Below the pieces are notes generated by a model that was not told where the DNA came from, ran no database searches, and was given only the letters and a program-made list of their open reading frames with translations. The position numbers were made by a program, and so were the translations under genes. From Fimbriimonadales bacterium (GTDB lineage Bacteria; Armatimonadota; Fimbriimonadia; Fimbriimonadales; GBS-DC), in assembly GCA_026003075.1 (NCBI GenBank), contig BPGO01000002.1, positions 248,001 through 312,000 of the forward strand: a stretch of DNA of 64,000 bases, written 5' to 3'. Positions 7,557 through 16,921 of the stretch are shown piece after piece. Each line of letters opens with the position of its first letter. Positions within the stretch are counted from its first letter, which is position 1.

Positions 7557-9290
7557 ATGCAGGCGACTGCGATACCGACGAAAGGCGCAACGCGATTTAT
7601 TATTCTTAGCGAGCTGATTGTTCCGTTTATCTTGTTGATTCTCGGTGTGTTGCTGGGGCTATATCAGGTTCTGGCGCGTGCGGGAATCATCAGGTCTGCC
7701 GATATGTTCGGCATCAACTACTACCAGGGGTTGACGCTGCACGGGGTGATCAATGCCATCGTGTTCACGACCTTTTTTGCAGTGGCGTTTGGCAACGCGA
7801 TTATGCTGCATCAGTTGCGGCGTCCGCTTAGGATGGGCGTGCAGTGGGCGTCGTGGGTATTGATGGTGGGCGGCACGCTGATGGCAGCCTGGGCGATGCT
7901 CACAGGGCGCGCCACGGTGCTGTATACCTTCTACTTGCCGATGGTAGCGCACTGGACTTTCTATGTGGGCGCGACTCTGCTGCTCATTGGCTCGCTTCTA
8001 CCGTATTTTCTGGACTGGATTCCGAACACTGTAGCGTGGCGACGCGAAAATCCAAACGCGAAATTACCCCTGGCAGTACTGGGCACTCTGGTTAACTTCA
8101 CGCTTTGGTTCCTGATAATCTTGCCTTTGGCGACCACGGTGTTGTTCCAGATGCTACCGATGTCGCTGGGGCTTGTGAGCGAGGTGAACCCGCTGCTCTC
8201 GCGGACGCTGTTTTGGTTCTTTGGGCATGCGCTTGTGTACTTTTGGCTGTTGCCCTCGTATATCATGCTCTACACGATGTTGCCGAAGTTGGCAGGCGGG
8301 AAACTCTATTCCGACCCTGCGGCGCGTTTGGCGTTCTTGTTGTTCCTGCTGTTCTCGATCCCTGTCGGGCTTCATCATCAATACACAGAGGGCGGCTTGA
8401 GCAGTGGCTGGAAGCTCTGGCATGCATTCCTTACCTTTATGGTTGCGCTGCCCAGCTTCATCACGGCATTTACCATCGCGGCATCGCTGGAGTATGCGGG
8501 GCGCGATAACGGCGCGCAGGGGTTGTTCGGCTGGATGAGCAAGCTGCCTTACTGGAGCCGGGAAGGGGACAAGTGGCTCTTCGCCTACTTCATCTCGGGC
8601 TTGATTCTGTTCCTGTTTGGCGGCATCACGGGGATTGTGAACGCCTCGTATAGCCTGAACCTCGTGGTGCATAACACGGCCTGGATTGTGGGGCACTTCC
8701 ACACGACGGTGGGCGGCTTAGTCGCGCTGAGCTTTCTGGGGATGACGCTCTACTTGGTCGCTCAATTGCGTGGCGTCGAGGTGAAAGCAAAGCCCCTGGC
8801 GCTCGCTGCGCCGTACCTGTGGATGTTTGGCTTTGTTATCTTCGAAATCGCGCTCTCGATCGCTGGTCTTCAGGGCGTACCGCGCCGCAGCAACCTGGGA
8901 ATCAGCTACTTAGACCCCTCCCAGACGACCCTCTATCGGGGCGACTGGCTGTTCTGGTCGCATGTCGGTGCGTTGGGCGGCATCATCGCAGTGGCGGGTT
9001 TCTTGCTCTTCACGGTCTCGCTGCTCGGAACGCTGCTCGCTAAGCCTGTGAAGCAACCGGAGATTGACTTTCCCATCGCTGAAGCCATCCATGAGGAGCC
9101 GATGCCGCTGGTGGTCAATCTGCGCCCTTGGGTGACAGCGACGCTCTTGCTAATCGCGATTTCGTATACCTATCCTCTTTACGAGTCGATGACGCGCGGA
9201 CAGATTACGAAAGTGCCAGGCTACCAGAGTGTTGAGAACGGACTGGTACCCCAATCCGCGCTGCGCGAGCAGACGAGGTTACCCGAATGA
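7557..9290 (+). CDS. cbaA: ba3-type cytochrome c oxidase subunit I
   Basis: Catalytic heme-copper subunit that reduces O2 and pumps protons. From ATG 7557 (after GAGGAGG) the product is 577 residues with about 13 membrane spans. Expected ligands are present: His62 (TLHGVIN) and His382 for the low-spin heme, His224 with the cross-linking Tyr228 (GHALVYFW), His273-His274 (LHHQYTEGG) for CuB, and His380 in GHFHTTVGG for the active-site heme. The absence of the A-family D-channel motif and the YFWLLPSY sequence place it in family B. It follows subunit II by 13 nt and overlaps sco by 4 nt. Confidence 0.95.
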   Translation: MQATAIPTKGATRFIILSELIVPFILLILGVLLGLYQVLARAGIIRSADMFGINYYQGLTLHGVINAIVFTTFFAVAFGNAIMLHQLRRPLRMGVQWASWVLMVGGTLMAAWAMLTGRATVLYTFYLPMVAHWTFYVGATLLLIGSLLPYFLDWIPNTVAWRRENPNAKLPLAVLGTLVNFTLWFLIILPLATTVLFQMLPMSLGLVSEVNPLLSRTLFWFFGHALVYFWLLPSYIMLYTMLPKLAGGKLYSDPAARLAFLLFLLFSIPVGLHHQYTEGGLSSGWKLWHAFLTFMVALPSFITAFTIAASLEYAGRDNGAQGLFGWMSKLPYWSREGDKWLFAYFISGLILFLFGGITGIVNASYSLNLVVHNTAWIVGHFHTTVGGLVALSFLGMTLYLVAQLRGVEVKAKPLALAAPYLWMFGFVIFEIALSIAGLQGVPRRSNLGISYLDPSQTTLYRGDWLFWSHVGALGGIIAVAGFLLFTVSLLGTLLAKPVKQPEIDFPIAEAIHEEPMPLVVNLRPWVTATLLLIAISYTYPLYESMTRGQITKVPGYQSVENGLVPQSALREQTRLPE

Positions 9291-9982
9291 GACGACTTGC
9301 TGGATACCTCCTGTCATTCGCGCTGGGATGCTCTGCCTTCGGGCAGGGCGTCCCGCCTAACCTCAGCAAAACGATAGGAACCACGCCGCCTGATGTGCCG
9401 TTTGTGGACACGCAGGGGCGGGCGTTCCGACTCAGCGATCTGAGAGGGAAGCCCGTGATTCTCAGCCCCGTCTACGCGGGCTGTCCCAGTGCGTGCATCG
9501 TCATCAGCCGGAGTGTGAAGCACGCTTTGGAACAGCTCGGACTCCCTGAGGACGCTTTCACGATAGTGACTTTCAGTTTCGACCCAAAAGAGGGGCGCGC
9601 CGACATGGCGAACTTCCAAAAGACGCATCAATTAAACGCTCGCAACTGGCGTGTTGCGGTCATCCCTGATGACCAAGCCCTATTTCAGATGCTCGACGCG
9701 CTCGATTTTCGATTTACCTATGTATCTGGGCAGGTAAAAGACCACCCGAACCTGCTGGTGTTTCTGGACAGCGATGGAGTGATACGCCACTACGAGTTTG
9801 GGTTAGAGTTTACTCCTGCGCAGCTGCAACGCGGGCTGCGCATCGCATGCGGTGAGTATACGCTTTGGGAGCGGATAAGCGACTGGATTTTTCCTTTGGG
9901 AGCTCTGGGTGTATTGGCGACAGGCACTTGGATAATGCTCGGCTCCCGACGCCGATCAAAACAAGATAGGAAACCGATTTAA
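9287..9982 (+). CDS. SCO1/SenC family copper chaperone
   Basis: Likely delivers copper to the CuA site of the adjacent oxidase. The 231-residue product has a signal peptide and a thioredoxin-like fold with the Sco motif CPSAC (Cys66, Cys70) and the third ligand His153 in KDHPNLLVFLD. A C-terminal TM helix (IFPLGALGVLATGTWIMLG) anchors it. The start overlaps the end of subunit I (ATGA), which indicates translational coupling within the oxidase operon. Confidence 0.92.
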   Translation: MRRLAGYLLSFALGCSAFGQGVPPNLSKTIGTTPPDVPFVDTQGRAFRLSDLRGKPVILSPVYAGCPSACIVISRSVKHALEQLGLPEDAFTIVTFSFDPKEGRADMANFQKTHQLNARNWRVAVIPDDQALFQMLDALDFRFTYVSGQVKDHPNLLVFLDSDGVIRHYEFGLEFTPAQLQRGLRIACGEYTLWERISDWIFPLGALGVLATGTWIMLGSRRRSKQDRKPI

Positions 9983-9990
9983 TCCAGTGG

Positions 9991-9996
9991 TATAAT
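9991..9996 (+). promoter_or_regulatory. -10 box of the rrf2 gene
   Basis: TATAAT 32 nt before the rrf2 start. No convincing -35 hexamer is seen. Confidence 0.5.
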
Positions 9997-10028
9997 TCAG
10001 TTGAATCGTTGATAGGGGTTTGATTGCG

Positions 10029-10460
10029 ATGACGAAACTCTTAGACTTGGGTGCGCGATCGGAGTATGCAATCGCCGCGTTGGTGCGTTTAGCCCAGCGT
10101 GGGGAAGGGGCGATTGTTACGGTCAAAGAGTTGGCGGAGGAGACGGGCATCTCGCAGCACTTTCTCTACAACATTTTTGACGATTTAGCGAAGGCGGGGA
10201 TTGTGCGCTCGTTTCGGGGAGCGAAGCGCGGCTTTATGCTATGCCGTCCCCCTGAGGAGATTAGTTTCTATGACATCGTCGCAGCGGTCGAGGGGATGAT
10301 TGAGAAGCCCCATTGCCTGCTGGATCGGAACCGCGTCTGCTCGGCGTCGGACCCGTGCGCGGCGCATTTTTTCTGGATTGGTTTGCGGGACTATGCGGAA
10401 CAATCGATGCGCGAGTTGACCTTGGCACAGATTGCCAAGAAGGCTCCATTTGGCAAGTAG
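10029..10460 (+). CDS. Rrf2 family transcriptional regulator (IscR/NsrR type)
   Basis: Winged-helix regulator of 143 residues; ATG 10029 was chosen because the family begins about ten residues before SEYAIAAL. The helix-turn-helix spans about residues 30-60 (VKELAEETGISQHFLYNIFDDLAKAGIV). Three cysteines, Cys96, Cys104 and Cys110 (HCLLDRNRVCSASDPC), sit where IscR/NsrR hold their Fe-S cluster, so it may sense iron-sulfur status, NO or oxygen. The first spacing (x7) differs from the usual x5. It follows the oxidase-sco operon under its own -10 box; control of the oxidase is plausible but unproven. Confidence 0.88.
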   Translation: MTKLLDLGARSEYAIAALVRLAQRGEGAIVTVKELAEETGISQHFLYNIFDDLAKAGIVRSFRGAKRGFMLCRPPEEISFYDIVAAVEGMIEKPHCLLDRNRVCSASDPCAAHFFWIGLRDYAEQSMRELTLAQIAKKAPFGK

Positions 10461-12014
10461 TTACCCGCGCCTGAAGGCGATGAGTCCTTCAGAGTAGTTG
10501 CCGCCTACCGCCCACTCAACGCCCTCATGCTTGGCTAAATCGACGGTTTCGGGATGCGCCCACTCTTTGCCGATGACTACAGGGATGGCGTCTACACCCG
10601 CTTGGCGCAGTGTCTCCGCACGGCGCTTCGCACGCGTCACATCGATCCCGTTGACTTTGATCGAGATCTCAGCGACAACAACGCGATCGCCTTTCCACCA
10701 GATGAGGTCTGCCCAGAGGGGCTCGCTCTCTTCGTCGCCATCTTCTTCCAGAACGCCACCCTGAACCAGCCACTGAAGCAATCGTTGTCGTACCGCAGGG
10801 TCTTCACGGGGCGAGCCGCCTTCACCCACTCCTAAAATACGCGCCGCACGCGCAACCGTACGACGCTCAAAGTCTTCACCTGCAAGTCGTCCCTCAAGAC
10901 CATTAAGCCGATTCTCGACGGCAGAAATTCTTTGATCGAGATATGTTTTTGTTTGTGAGAGTTCTTCTTTGACGCTCGTGAGTCCGGTTTTGACTTCGGC
11001 GACATCTTCCTTGACGCCTGCGAGGTCGGTCTTGACTTCAGCGACATCCTCCTTGACGCCTGCGAGGTCGGTCTTGACTTCAGCGACATCCTCCTTGACG
11101 CCTGCGAGGTCGGTCTTGACTTCAGCGACATCCTCCTTGACGCCTGCGAGGTCGGTCTTGACTTCAGCGACATCTTCTTTGACACCCGCGAGGTCGGTCT
11201 TGACTTCAGCGACATCCTCCTTGACGCCTGCGAGGTCGGTCTTGACTTCAGCGACATCCTCCTTGACGCCTGCGAGGTCGGTCTTGACTTCAGCGACATC
11301 CTCCTTGACGCCTGCGAGGTCGGTCTTGACTTCAGCGACATCTTCCTTGACACCCGCGAGGTCGGTCTTGACTTCAGCGACATCCTCCTTGACGCCTGCG
11401 AGGTCGGTCTTGACTTCAGCGACATCTTCCTTGACACCCGCGAGGTCGGTCTTGACTTCAGCGACATCCTCCTTGACGCCTGCGAGGTCGGTCTTGACTT
11501 CAGCGACATCCTCCTTGACGCCTGCGAGGTCGGTCTTGACTTCAGCGACATCTTCCTTGACGCCTGCGAGGTCGGTCTTGACTTCAGCGACATCCTCCTT
11601 GACGCCTGCGAGGTCGGTCTTGACTTCAGCGACATCCTCCTTGACGCCTGCGAGGTCGGTCTTGACTTCGGCGACATCTTCCTTGACGCCTGCGAGGTCG
11701 GTCTTGACTTCAGCGACATCCTCCTTGACGCCTGCGAGGTCGGTCTTGACTTCAGCGACATCTTTCTCCACACGTTCTACGCGCTGTTCAATTCGTTCGA
11801 CAGTCTCGTTCAGAGATCGGAGCTGGGCGGGCATTCGTAACAGTTCTTCGGTGAGAACAGCATTCCGAAGTGCTTCGCGTAGCTGGGGATCGCTCTGCAT
11901 CAGGGCGCGTACCGTAGGTTCCGTGAGAAACGCGCGAGCGAAGGTCAACTGCAGCTCGGAATCTTCCCGCAGCTTTTCCACCAACTCGCGGATGTCGCTC
12001 AGAGTGATTGCCAT
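10461..12014 (-). CDS. Coiled-coil protein with 14-residue repeats and a C-terminal nuclease-like domain
   Basis: A 517-residue protein in three parts. Residues 1 to about 85 are helical (MAITLSDIRELVEKLRED...). A long array of near-identical 14-residue units (AEVKTDLAGVKEDV, 19 copies of the core) follows, exactly two heptads per unit and so a long regular coiled coil. The last 130 or so residues (FERRTVARAARILGVGE... LWADLIWWKGDRVVVAEISIKVNGIDVTRAKRRAETL) resemble restriction-endonuclease-fold domains of DUF3782-type proteins, with a possible D...E-x-K core (DLIWW, VAEISIK). This match is from memory. A TATAAT box ends 10 nt before the start codon. Function unknown. Confidence 0.8.
   Translation of the reverse strand: MAITLSDIRELVEKLREDSELQLTFARAFLTEPTVRALMQSDPQLREALRNAVLTEELLRMPAQLRSLNETVERIEQRVERVEKDVAEVKTDLAGVKEDVAEVKTDLAGVKEDVAEVKTDLAGVKEDVAEVKTDLAGVKEDVAEVKTDLAGVKEDVAEVKTDLAGVKEDVAEVKTDLAGVKEDVAEVKTDLAGVKEDVAEVKTDLAGVKEDVAEVKTDLAGVKEDVAEVKTDLAGVKEDVAEVKTDLAGVKEDVAEVKTDLAGVKEDVAEVKTDLAGVKEDVAEVKTDLAGVKEDVAEVKTDLAGVKEDVAEVKTDLAGVKEDVAEVKTDLAGVKEDVAEVKTGLTSVKEELSQTKTYLDQRISAVENRLNGLEGRLAGEDFERRTVARAARILGVGEGGSPREDPAVRQRLLQWLVQGGVLEEDGDEESEPLWADLIWWKGDRVVVAEISIKVNGIDVTRAKRRAETLRQAGVDAIPVVIGKEWAHPETVDLAKHEGVEWAVGGNYSEGLIAFRRG
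10990..11768 (-). repeat. 42-bp tandem repeat array (about 18.5 units)
   Basis: The core recurs exactly every 42 nt from 10990 to 11746, giving 19 copies. Units are nearly identical; a few carry TTC or CTT variants and ACACCC in place of ACGCCT. Because 42 is a multiple of three, all frames stay open, which creates long false antisense ORFs. The near-identity suggests recent expansion and copy-number instability. Confidence 0.97.
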
Positions 12015-12024
12015 GAGTATAAAG

Positions 12025-12030
12025 ATTATA
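12025..12030 (-). promoter_or_regulatory. -10 box of the repeat-protein gene
   Basis: TATAAT on the minus strand, 10 nt before ATG 12014 and overlapping the ilvC stop. It implies a nearly leaderless mRNA separate from ilvC. Confidence 0.5.
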
Positions 12031-13009
12031 CCTTAGCCATTCGGGAACGTACAATTTCGCCGACCTGTTCGATAGGGTGTTCTGCAAGGGCGCGTTCAAG
12101 AGCGCGGAATACGGGGCGTCCTGCTTGATTTTCTAAAATCCACTCCCGTGCAAATTCACCGCGTTGTATTTCTCCGAGAATTTCGCGCAATGTCTGTTGT
12201 ACATGCGAATCGATTAGTCGCGTTCCGCGCGTCATCGCGCCGTACTGTGCTGTGTCAGAGATGGCAAACTGCATACCGCGTATGCCGCTTTCATAGATTA
12301 GGTCGGTAATCAGTTTCAGTTCGTGTAAGCACTCGAAGTAAGCCACTTCAGGAGCGTAGCCTGCTTCTACGAGGATATCGAACGCAGCGCGTATCAAAGC
12401 AGGCACCCCGCCGCATAACACGGCTTGCTCGCCGAACAGGTCTGCCTCACACTCTTCTTTGAAGGTTGTCTCGTAAACCCCCGCGCGTGTTCCGCCCAAC
12501 GCTCGTGCGTAGGCAAGTGCAACCGCTTTCGCCTCGCCTGTGTAGTCTTGGTGGACGGCGATTAGGCAAGGCGCGCCGTGCCCCTGCACATAAAGACGCC
12601 GCAACTGCGGTCCCACGGCTTTGGGGGAGACCATAAACACATCGATGTCTTCAGGGGGGGTAATTTGCCCATAGTGGATATTGAAACCGTGCGCAAAGCC
12701 CAGTGCATGCCCTGTGCGTAGGAAGGAAGCAATTTGCTCTCTATAGAGTTGGGGTTGATGTTCATCGTTTACCAATAACATCAGCACATCGCCTCGCTGA
12801 ACCGCTTCGGAGATGGGACAGACTTCGAATCCGTCGCTTTGGGCGCGTTCCCACGAGAGTCCGGGGCGTGCGCCGACGATGACCTGGATGCCGCTGTCGC
12901 GTAAGTTTTGCGCTTGAGCGTGTCCTTGCGAACCGTAGCCGATGATTGCAACGGTTCGGTTCTGCAAGGGGGTTAGTGGTGCGTCGGCTTCGGTGTAAAC
13001 TTGTGCCAT
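12026..13009 (-). CDS. ilvC: Ketol-acid reductoisomerase
   Basis: Second common step of valine, leucine and isoleucine synthesis: NADPH- and Mg-dependent rearrangement and reduction of acetolactate or acetohydroxybutyrate. The 327-residue product is a short class I enzyme. The nucleotide-binding loop is [19 protein letters not shown]. The metal site lies in [12 protein letters not shown], and the C-terminal domain contains [21 protein letters not shown]. It starts behind GGAGGAGAAATAAAA and follows the YbbR gene by 2 nt. No other branched-chain gene lies nearby. Confidence 0.97.
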   Translation of the reverse strand: MAQVYTEADAPLTPLQNRTVAIIGYGSQGHAQAQNLRDSGIQVIVGARPGLSWERAQSDGFEVCPISEAVQRGDVLMLLVNDEHQPQLYREQIASFLRTGHALGFAHGFNIHYGQITPPEDIDVFMVSPKAVGPQLRRLYVQGHGAPCLIAVHQDYTGEAKAVALAYARALGGTRAGVYETTFKEECEADLFGEQAVLCGGVPALIRAAFDILVEAGYAPEVAYFECLHELKLITDLIYESGIRGMQFAISDTAQYGAMTRGTRLIDSHVQQTLREILGEIQRGEFAREWILENQAGRPVFRALERALAEHPIEQVGEIVRSRMAKV

Positions 13010-13011
13010 TT

Positions 13012-13995
13012 TTATTTCTCCTCCTTGGGTTGGGGTTCGGGGGACGATTTAGGGCTGGGCGCTTCAGGTTGGGCTTCCCGCTGGATGCGCACCCGCACGG
13101 TGACCTCGCGTGTACCGAGGATTTCCACCCCTGCGGGAGCCTTAAGCGGCACCCGAATCTCGGTATCTGTGGTTCTGTTGCGCAAGGAGATGGGCGCGGT
13201 TTCAATCACATTAATTTGGGCGAGCCGTGCAGGGCTGCCGCGCAACTGTACTGACACAGGCTCTACAGAGAACCAGATGACACGGTAAGGGAAGGGGGGC
13301 AAATCCTCCAGGCGGGGGCTAACCGGTACGGTTTTCGAAGTCGGCTGAGGAATCAGGCGCACCTTGAGGCGCACTTGGTCCGGGGTCATCTGCACCGTTA
13401 GCACCGGTTCGCCTTTTTCGTCTAAGGGGATTGGGGTGGTTTCTATCTCCAAGTCGCCTTGTAAGCCGGTCATGTCGAAGTTGAGTTGTACGGTACGCAC
13501 CCTGCGCACTTGCGAGGCCGCACCGGTGATGCGCACACTGTTAGGTTCGGGAATGGCTTCGGCTAACACCTCTTGGAGGTCAGGGATCCCTGTCAAGTTC
13601 ACGCGCACGGGGAATTGTCGGCTCAGGCGTGGCTCCATCGTCACGCGCACAGTAGGGCGCTCCAGTTGCACGGTCAAGCGGTCGCTCCAGTCGGCGGGGT
13701 AGTCAAGGCGCAGGGGCAGGCGATTTTCACCGGGTTTGGCTTGGCTCAGGTCGACGGTGACGCGGATTTGCTCGGCACGGGTCTGCTCTACGAGTTCCTT
13801 AACACCACGCACAATCACTCGAGCGCGTGCGGTCTCAAGGCGCACTTCGTAGTTTGGTGGCGTGTTGCGCTGCTCTATGGGTGGTTCGTAGACGCGTTCG
13901 ATCACAGGATGCAGCTGCGACTGGACATAGAGCGCAAGCAGCACCGCCGTCACCAGCGCGCCGATTTTTTCCAGCAAGTTTTCGCGCCATCTCAT
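13012..13995 (-). CDS. YbbR-like domain protein (CdaR-like)
   Basis: Membrane-anchored protein of 327 residues with one N-terminal TM helix ([18 protein letters not shown]) followed by repeated YbbR domains. These show alternating strands with patterns such as [23 protein letters not shown]. In Firmicutes the related CdaR regulates the c-di-AMP cyclase CdaA; no cdaA is visible here, so the partner is unknown. The C-terminus is a Pro/Glu/Lys-rich tail. A TACACT box (14011-14006) lies 10 nt upstream of the start. ilvC follows by 2 nt, so the two are probably co-transcribed. Confidence 0.82.
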   Translation of the reverse strand: MRWRENLLEKIGALVTAVLLALYVQSQLHPVIERVYEPPIEQRNTPPNYEVRLETARARVIVRGVKELVEQTRAEQIRVTVDLSQAKPGENRLPLRLDYPADWSDRLTVQLERPTVRVTMEPRLSRQFPVRVNLTGIPDLQEVLAEAIPEPNSVRITGAASQVRRVRTVQLNFDMTGLQGDLEIETTPIPLDEKGEPVLTVQMTPDQVRLKVRLIPQPTSKTVPVSPRLEDLPPFPYRVIWFSVEPVSVQLRGSPARLAQINVIETAPISLRNRTTDTEIRVPLKAPAGVEILGTREVTVRVRIQREAQPEAPSPKSSPEPQPKEEK

Positions 13996-14016
13996 CCGCG
14001 CCAGAAGTGTACCTGT

Positions 14017-15261
14017 TTAGCCTCTCCACGCGCCGCGAGCGACGGCGGGAATAAAATTCTCCAGTTCGGGGCAGGGGAGGGACACCGTTGCGCCACGCTC
14101 CGCACTCAGATACGCTGCCATCAGGAGCTCAGTAATCCGTGCGCCGTATCCCAAATCGCAAAACGGCGTTTTGCCTTGTAGGAAGCAGTCGGTGAAGTAG
14201 CGGTTCTCCGCAATGTAGCCGTAGGTATGCCCCTCGTCGGCGAGGTAGGGCATCAAGCCTTGCTCGGCGTTCTGCTTCTCCACAAGGTCTTCGCCAGCCG
14301 CGCCGTGCACGGCGCGGCTGAAAAAGATTTCGCCCTCACCGCGTAAGGTGTTGATAGCAAGCATATATTCTGGACCCAGCACCTCGAAAGTCAGGCGTAA
14401 TCCGGGTCCCACGAAGCACCATGAAGTGCTCGCTTCCACCATCGCCTTGTTGCCTGACGGGGTTCGGAACTCGATCCGCGCGGTGGCGTAGTCTTCGGCG
14501 GGCGACTGTGTGTAGTCCACCTCCATTTCGTGGGCGTAGGTGTCACGCAGTTTCCGGGCGTACTCTGGGCGCATCCACTTGAGGCAGGCGATTTGCGCCG
14601 AGACAGAGCAGGGGAGCAGGGCGCTAAGCGGCTGGTCAGGCGGAGTGAGCGCGTACCAGCCCGCGGCGACGCTGTGGCACATCATGTCATTCAGCACGCC
14701 GCCGCCTTGCAGGTCGCCTCGCCAAAACCACGCACGATGGGGACCGCTATGCTCTTCTGCGCAGCGTGCTAAATACGGCTCCCCTGCGACCGCTGCCCCA
14801 CGACGCCAAAGTAACTCTTTGCCTCGCACGAGGGCAGGGGCAAAGAGTTGGTTCTCCAGATAGCCGTGCGGAATACCCGCCTCCGAGATCGCCGCGAGGA
14901 TCTGCCTTGCCTCTTTCAGGTTTCGGGCGAGAGGTTTCTCCACCGCTAAGCCTCTGAGCTGCGCACGTCCTGAATGCACCTCGTCGGCAATCGCTTCAAT
15001 GAGTTTCACGCGCACATAGTTCGGCGCGAGGAACCAGATGGCATCTACCTCTGGGTCGCGTGTCAGTTCACGCACATCGGTATACACTTTTGGATTTCCG
15101 ACATCCAGCGACTGACAAAACGCTGCCAGTTCGGAACCCTTTGCGGCGTCGCGCGTCATGATTGCGGTGATTTCGGCGTTCCGCACCGACGCAAACGCCT
15201 GCGCATGGAATCGCGCCACAAAGCCGCTGCCCACAAAACCGATACGGAGCCTTTCCATCAT
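14017..15261 (-). CDS. Gfo/Idh/MocA family NAD(P)-dependent oxidoreductase
   Basis: Probable sugar or inositol-type dehydrogenase of 414 residues. An N-terminal Rossmann domain (LRIGFVGSGFVARFHAQAF) is followed by the family signature AVEKPLARNLKEARQI, where the Lys in EKP is the conserved catalytic residue. The C-terminal alpha/beta domain contains GGGVLNDMMCHSVAAGWY. Two ATGs (15261, 15258) are possible. The substrate is unknown. It is the most upstream gene on this strand before the divergent beta-propeller gene. Confidence 0.9.
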   Translation of the reverse strand: MMERLRIGFVGSGFVARFHAQAFASVRNAEITAIMTRDAAKGSELAAFCQSLDVGNPKVYTDVRELTRDPEVDAIWFLAPNYVRVKLIEAIADEVHSGRAQLRGLAVEKPLARNLKEARQILAAISEAGIPHGYLENQLFAPALVRGKELLWRRGAAVAGEPYLARCAEEHSGPHRAWFWRGDLQGGGVLNDMMCHSVAAGWYALTPPDQPLSALLPCSVSAQIACLKWMRPEYARKLRDTYAHEMEVDYTQSPAEDYATARIEFRTPSGNKAMVEASTSWCFVGPGLRLTFEVLGPEYMLAINTLRGEGEIFFSRAVHGAAGEDLVEKQNAEQGLMPYLADEGHTYGYIAENRYFTDCFLQGKTPFCDLGYGARITELLMAAYLSAERGATVSLPCPELENFIPAVARGAWRG

Positions 15262-15288
15262 CGTCTAAGTTTCCAGTGGGGCAGGGAA

Positions 15289-15312
15289 TCTCCTGCTTGA
15301 AATTGCAGGAGA
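15289..15312. repeat. 8-bp-stem hairpin in the divergent intergenic region
   Basis: TCTCCTGC and GCAGGAGA flank an 8-nt loop. A third segment, GCAGG at 15281, can pair with the left arm instead, so two exclusive folds exist. Function unknown. Confidence 0.45.
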
Positions 15313-15352
15313 AACGGAGAGTATGCCAAAATTACATCGCTGGAGGTATGAT

Positions 15353-16780
15353 ATGACGATGAAACGATGGATGCTTGTGTTGGCGTTGGCGCTCTGCTAT
15401 GCAACGGCGCTGACACAGCCCCCAATCACGGATCCGCTTTTCGATGCGCCGTGGCCTACTTGGGGACGCGATATGCGACGCAGCCATTATGTGCCTGATG
15501 TTGCTGGGCCAAACACCCCTGCCGTGCGGTGGTTCCGCATCGGTGGCGCACTGGAAGAGCCTGCGATGCCTTCTCCGGATGAGTTGTGGGCTCCACAACA
15601 TCCCTCAACCGGCTCGCGCTACACACGCTACAGCTTTTATAACGCCTCGAATGGACGACTGACAGGCTCCTTCGGACCCTTCTGGGGGCAACCTTCAACG
15701 CCTATTTTCCTGAACGCCGCGATATTTATTGTGGACAGTAACGGCAATCTCGTGCTGCCGCCTGTCCCTTGGAACGCGCTTATGCTTTCTGGTGGGCAGT
15801 ATGAGTGCTTGTTGTTTAGCCCCTCACCCGTGCTCGGATATCCCGATGTGTTCTGGACGGTTCGCGGCTTCCCGGCCTACCGTACTAGTTTCGGCGCGTT
15901 TACGGACGGAAACTACATTTATCCCATCTTCGCCGATAATTTTGGGAATATTATCGTTCTGTATTTGGCATGGTTTGTGGAAGTAAATGACAGCTTTGAG
16001 ATTCAAGATGTTATCGCCGACTACGGGGGCGTCATCTTTGACCAGATTCCCGCTGCGTCCCTAAGCACGGTATCGGGTGCAGGGAACTTGATGTTGCTGG
16101 GATTCCATAACGGTCTATTGCTGGCGCTCGATACCACTGTCCTTGATTACGCATGGTTTACCGATATCGCCACGCTGAGCGATAACGGCAGCGGCCCTGA
16201 GGTTCCGTCGGATGCGTTCGATCGTCCGATTGCCATTACTTCCAATGGACAGACGGCGATCGTGTGCGCCTCCAATAGCGGACGCGTTTATGGGGTCGCA
16301 ATGGCGGACGGCTCGCGTCAGTGGGAGTACCAGGCAGGCAAAGCGATTATGGGTGGTCCCTCCATCGGACCTGACCCCAACAATGGCAACGAAGACACCG
16401 TGTATATCGTGGTGCGTCACTCACCCTCGCAGAACGCCATCCACGCGATTCGTGCCTCGGATGGAACGCTGAAATGGGTGCGAGTTTTGCCTAATGTCAG
16501 CCGCTGCACACCTACGATTGACCAGAACGGTGTGTTGTATATCGGCGATGAGCGTGGCTTTTTCTACGCGATTAACCCGAACAATACACCGAAGTGGCAA
16601 ATGTATCTGGGCGCGCCGATTCGGGTCGCGCCGGTGCTGGCGGATGTCGGAGGTGTTGCTACTTTGTTCGTGGCAGCGTCCAATCGTTACCTCTACGCGA
16701 TAGTCGATCAGTCCGCGCTTTCAACTGGCATCACTCCTGGGGGGGTTGTACGCACACCTGGTGGGGTGATTCCACGCTGA
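15353..16780 (+). CDS. Secreted PQQ-like beta-propeller protein
   Basis: A 475-residue exported protein. Start ATG 15353 follows TGGAGG; MTMKRWMLVLALALCYATALT is a signal peptide. The body contains repeated blades typical of PQQ-dehydrogenase-like propellers (VYGVAMADGSRQWEYQAGKAIMGGPSIGPD, IHAIRASDGTLKWVRVLPN, LYIGDERGFFYAINPNNTPKWQ). No PQQ or heme ligands are evident, so it may be a structural or binding protein rather than an enzyme. It is a single gene followed by a hairpin. Confidence 0.8.
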   Translation: MTMKRWMLVLALALCYATALTQPPITDPLFDAPWPTWGRDMRRSHYVPDVAGPNTPAVRWFRIGGALEEPAMPSPDELWAPQHPSTGSRYTRYSFYNASNGRLTGSFGPFWGQPSTPIFLNAAIFIVDSNGNLVLPPVPWNALMLSGGQYECLLFSPSPVLGYPDVFWTVRGFPAYRTSFGAFTDGNYIYPIFADNFGNIIVLYLAWFVEVNDSFEIQDVIADYGGVIFDQIPAASLSTVSGAGNLMLLGFHNGLLLALDTTVLDYAWFTDIATLSDNGSGPEVPSDAFDRPIAITSNGQTAIVCASNSGRVYGVAMADGSRQWEYQAGKAIMGGPSIGPDPNNGNEDTVYIVVRHSPSQNAIHAIRASDGTLKWVRVLPNVSRCTPTIDQNGVLYIGDERGFFYAINPNNTPKWQMYLGAPIRVAPVLADVGGVATLFVAASNRYLYAIVDQSALSTGITPGGVVRTPGGVIPR

Positions 16781-16785
16781 TGAAT

Positions 16786-16815
16786 GCAAGGCGGCGGTTT
16801 TTTCTGCCGCCTTGC
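16786..16815 (+). terminator. Hairpin after the beta-propeller gene
   Basis: Perfect 10-bp stem GCAAGGCGGC/GCCGCCTTGC with a 10-nt loop containing T6. The T-run is in the loop rather than after the stem, so this is not a canonical intrinsic terminator. It lies 6 nt after the stop codon. Confidence 0.55.
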
Positions 16816-16832
16816 AAGGTGTGATTTTGGGG

Positions 16833-16838
16833 TATAAT
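16833..16838 (+). promoter_or_regulatory. -10 box of the rho gene
   Basis: TATAAT in GGGGTATAATTA, leaving a leader of about 75-80 nt before rho. The -35 is unclear (CTTGCA overlaps the preceding hairpin). Confidence 0.55.
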
Positions 16839-16921
16839 TACGGTACATTACTATCGGAGCTTATCCCCCTGCCAGTGCGACCTGCACGGGCGATAGAGTG
16901 GGTTAGAAACTCTGAGATCGG

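Noticed and set aside
10990..11768. Possible CRISPR array
   Set aside because: Repeats are contiguous 42-bp units with no unique spacers and encode a coiled coil.
10832..12036. Two long ORFs in other frames of the 42-bp repeats
   Set aside because: The unit is a multiple of three, so any stop-free frame stays open through the array. Only the AEVKTDLAGVKEDV frame has an SD-independent promoter, domains at both ends and a sensible composition.
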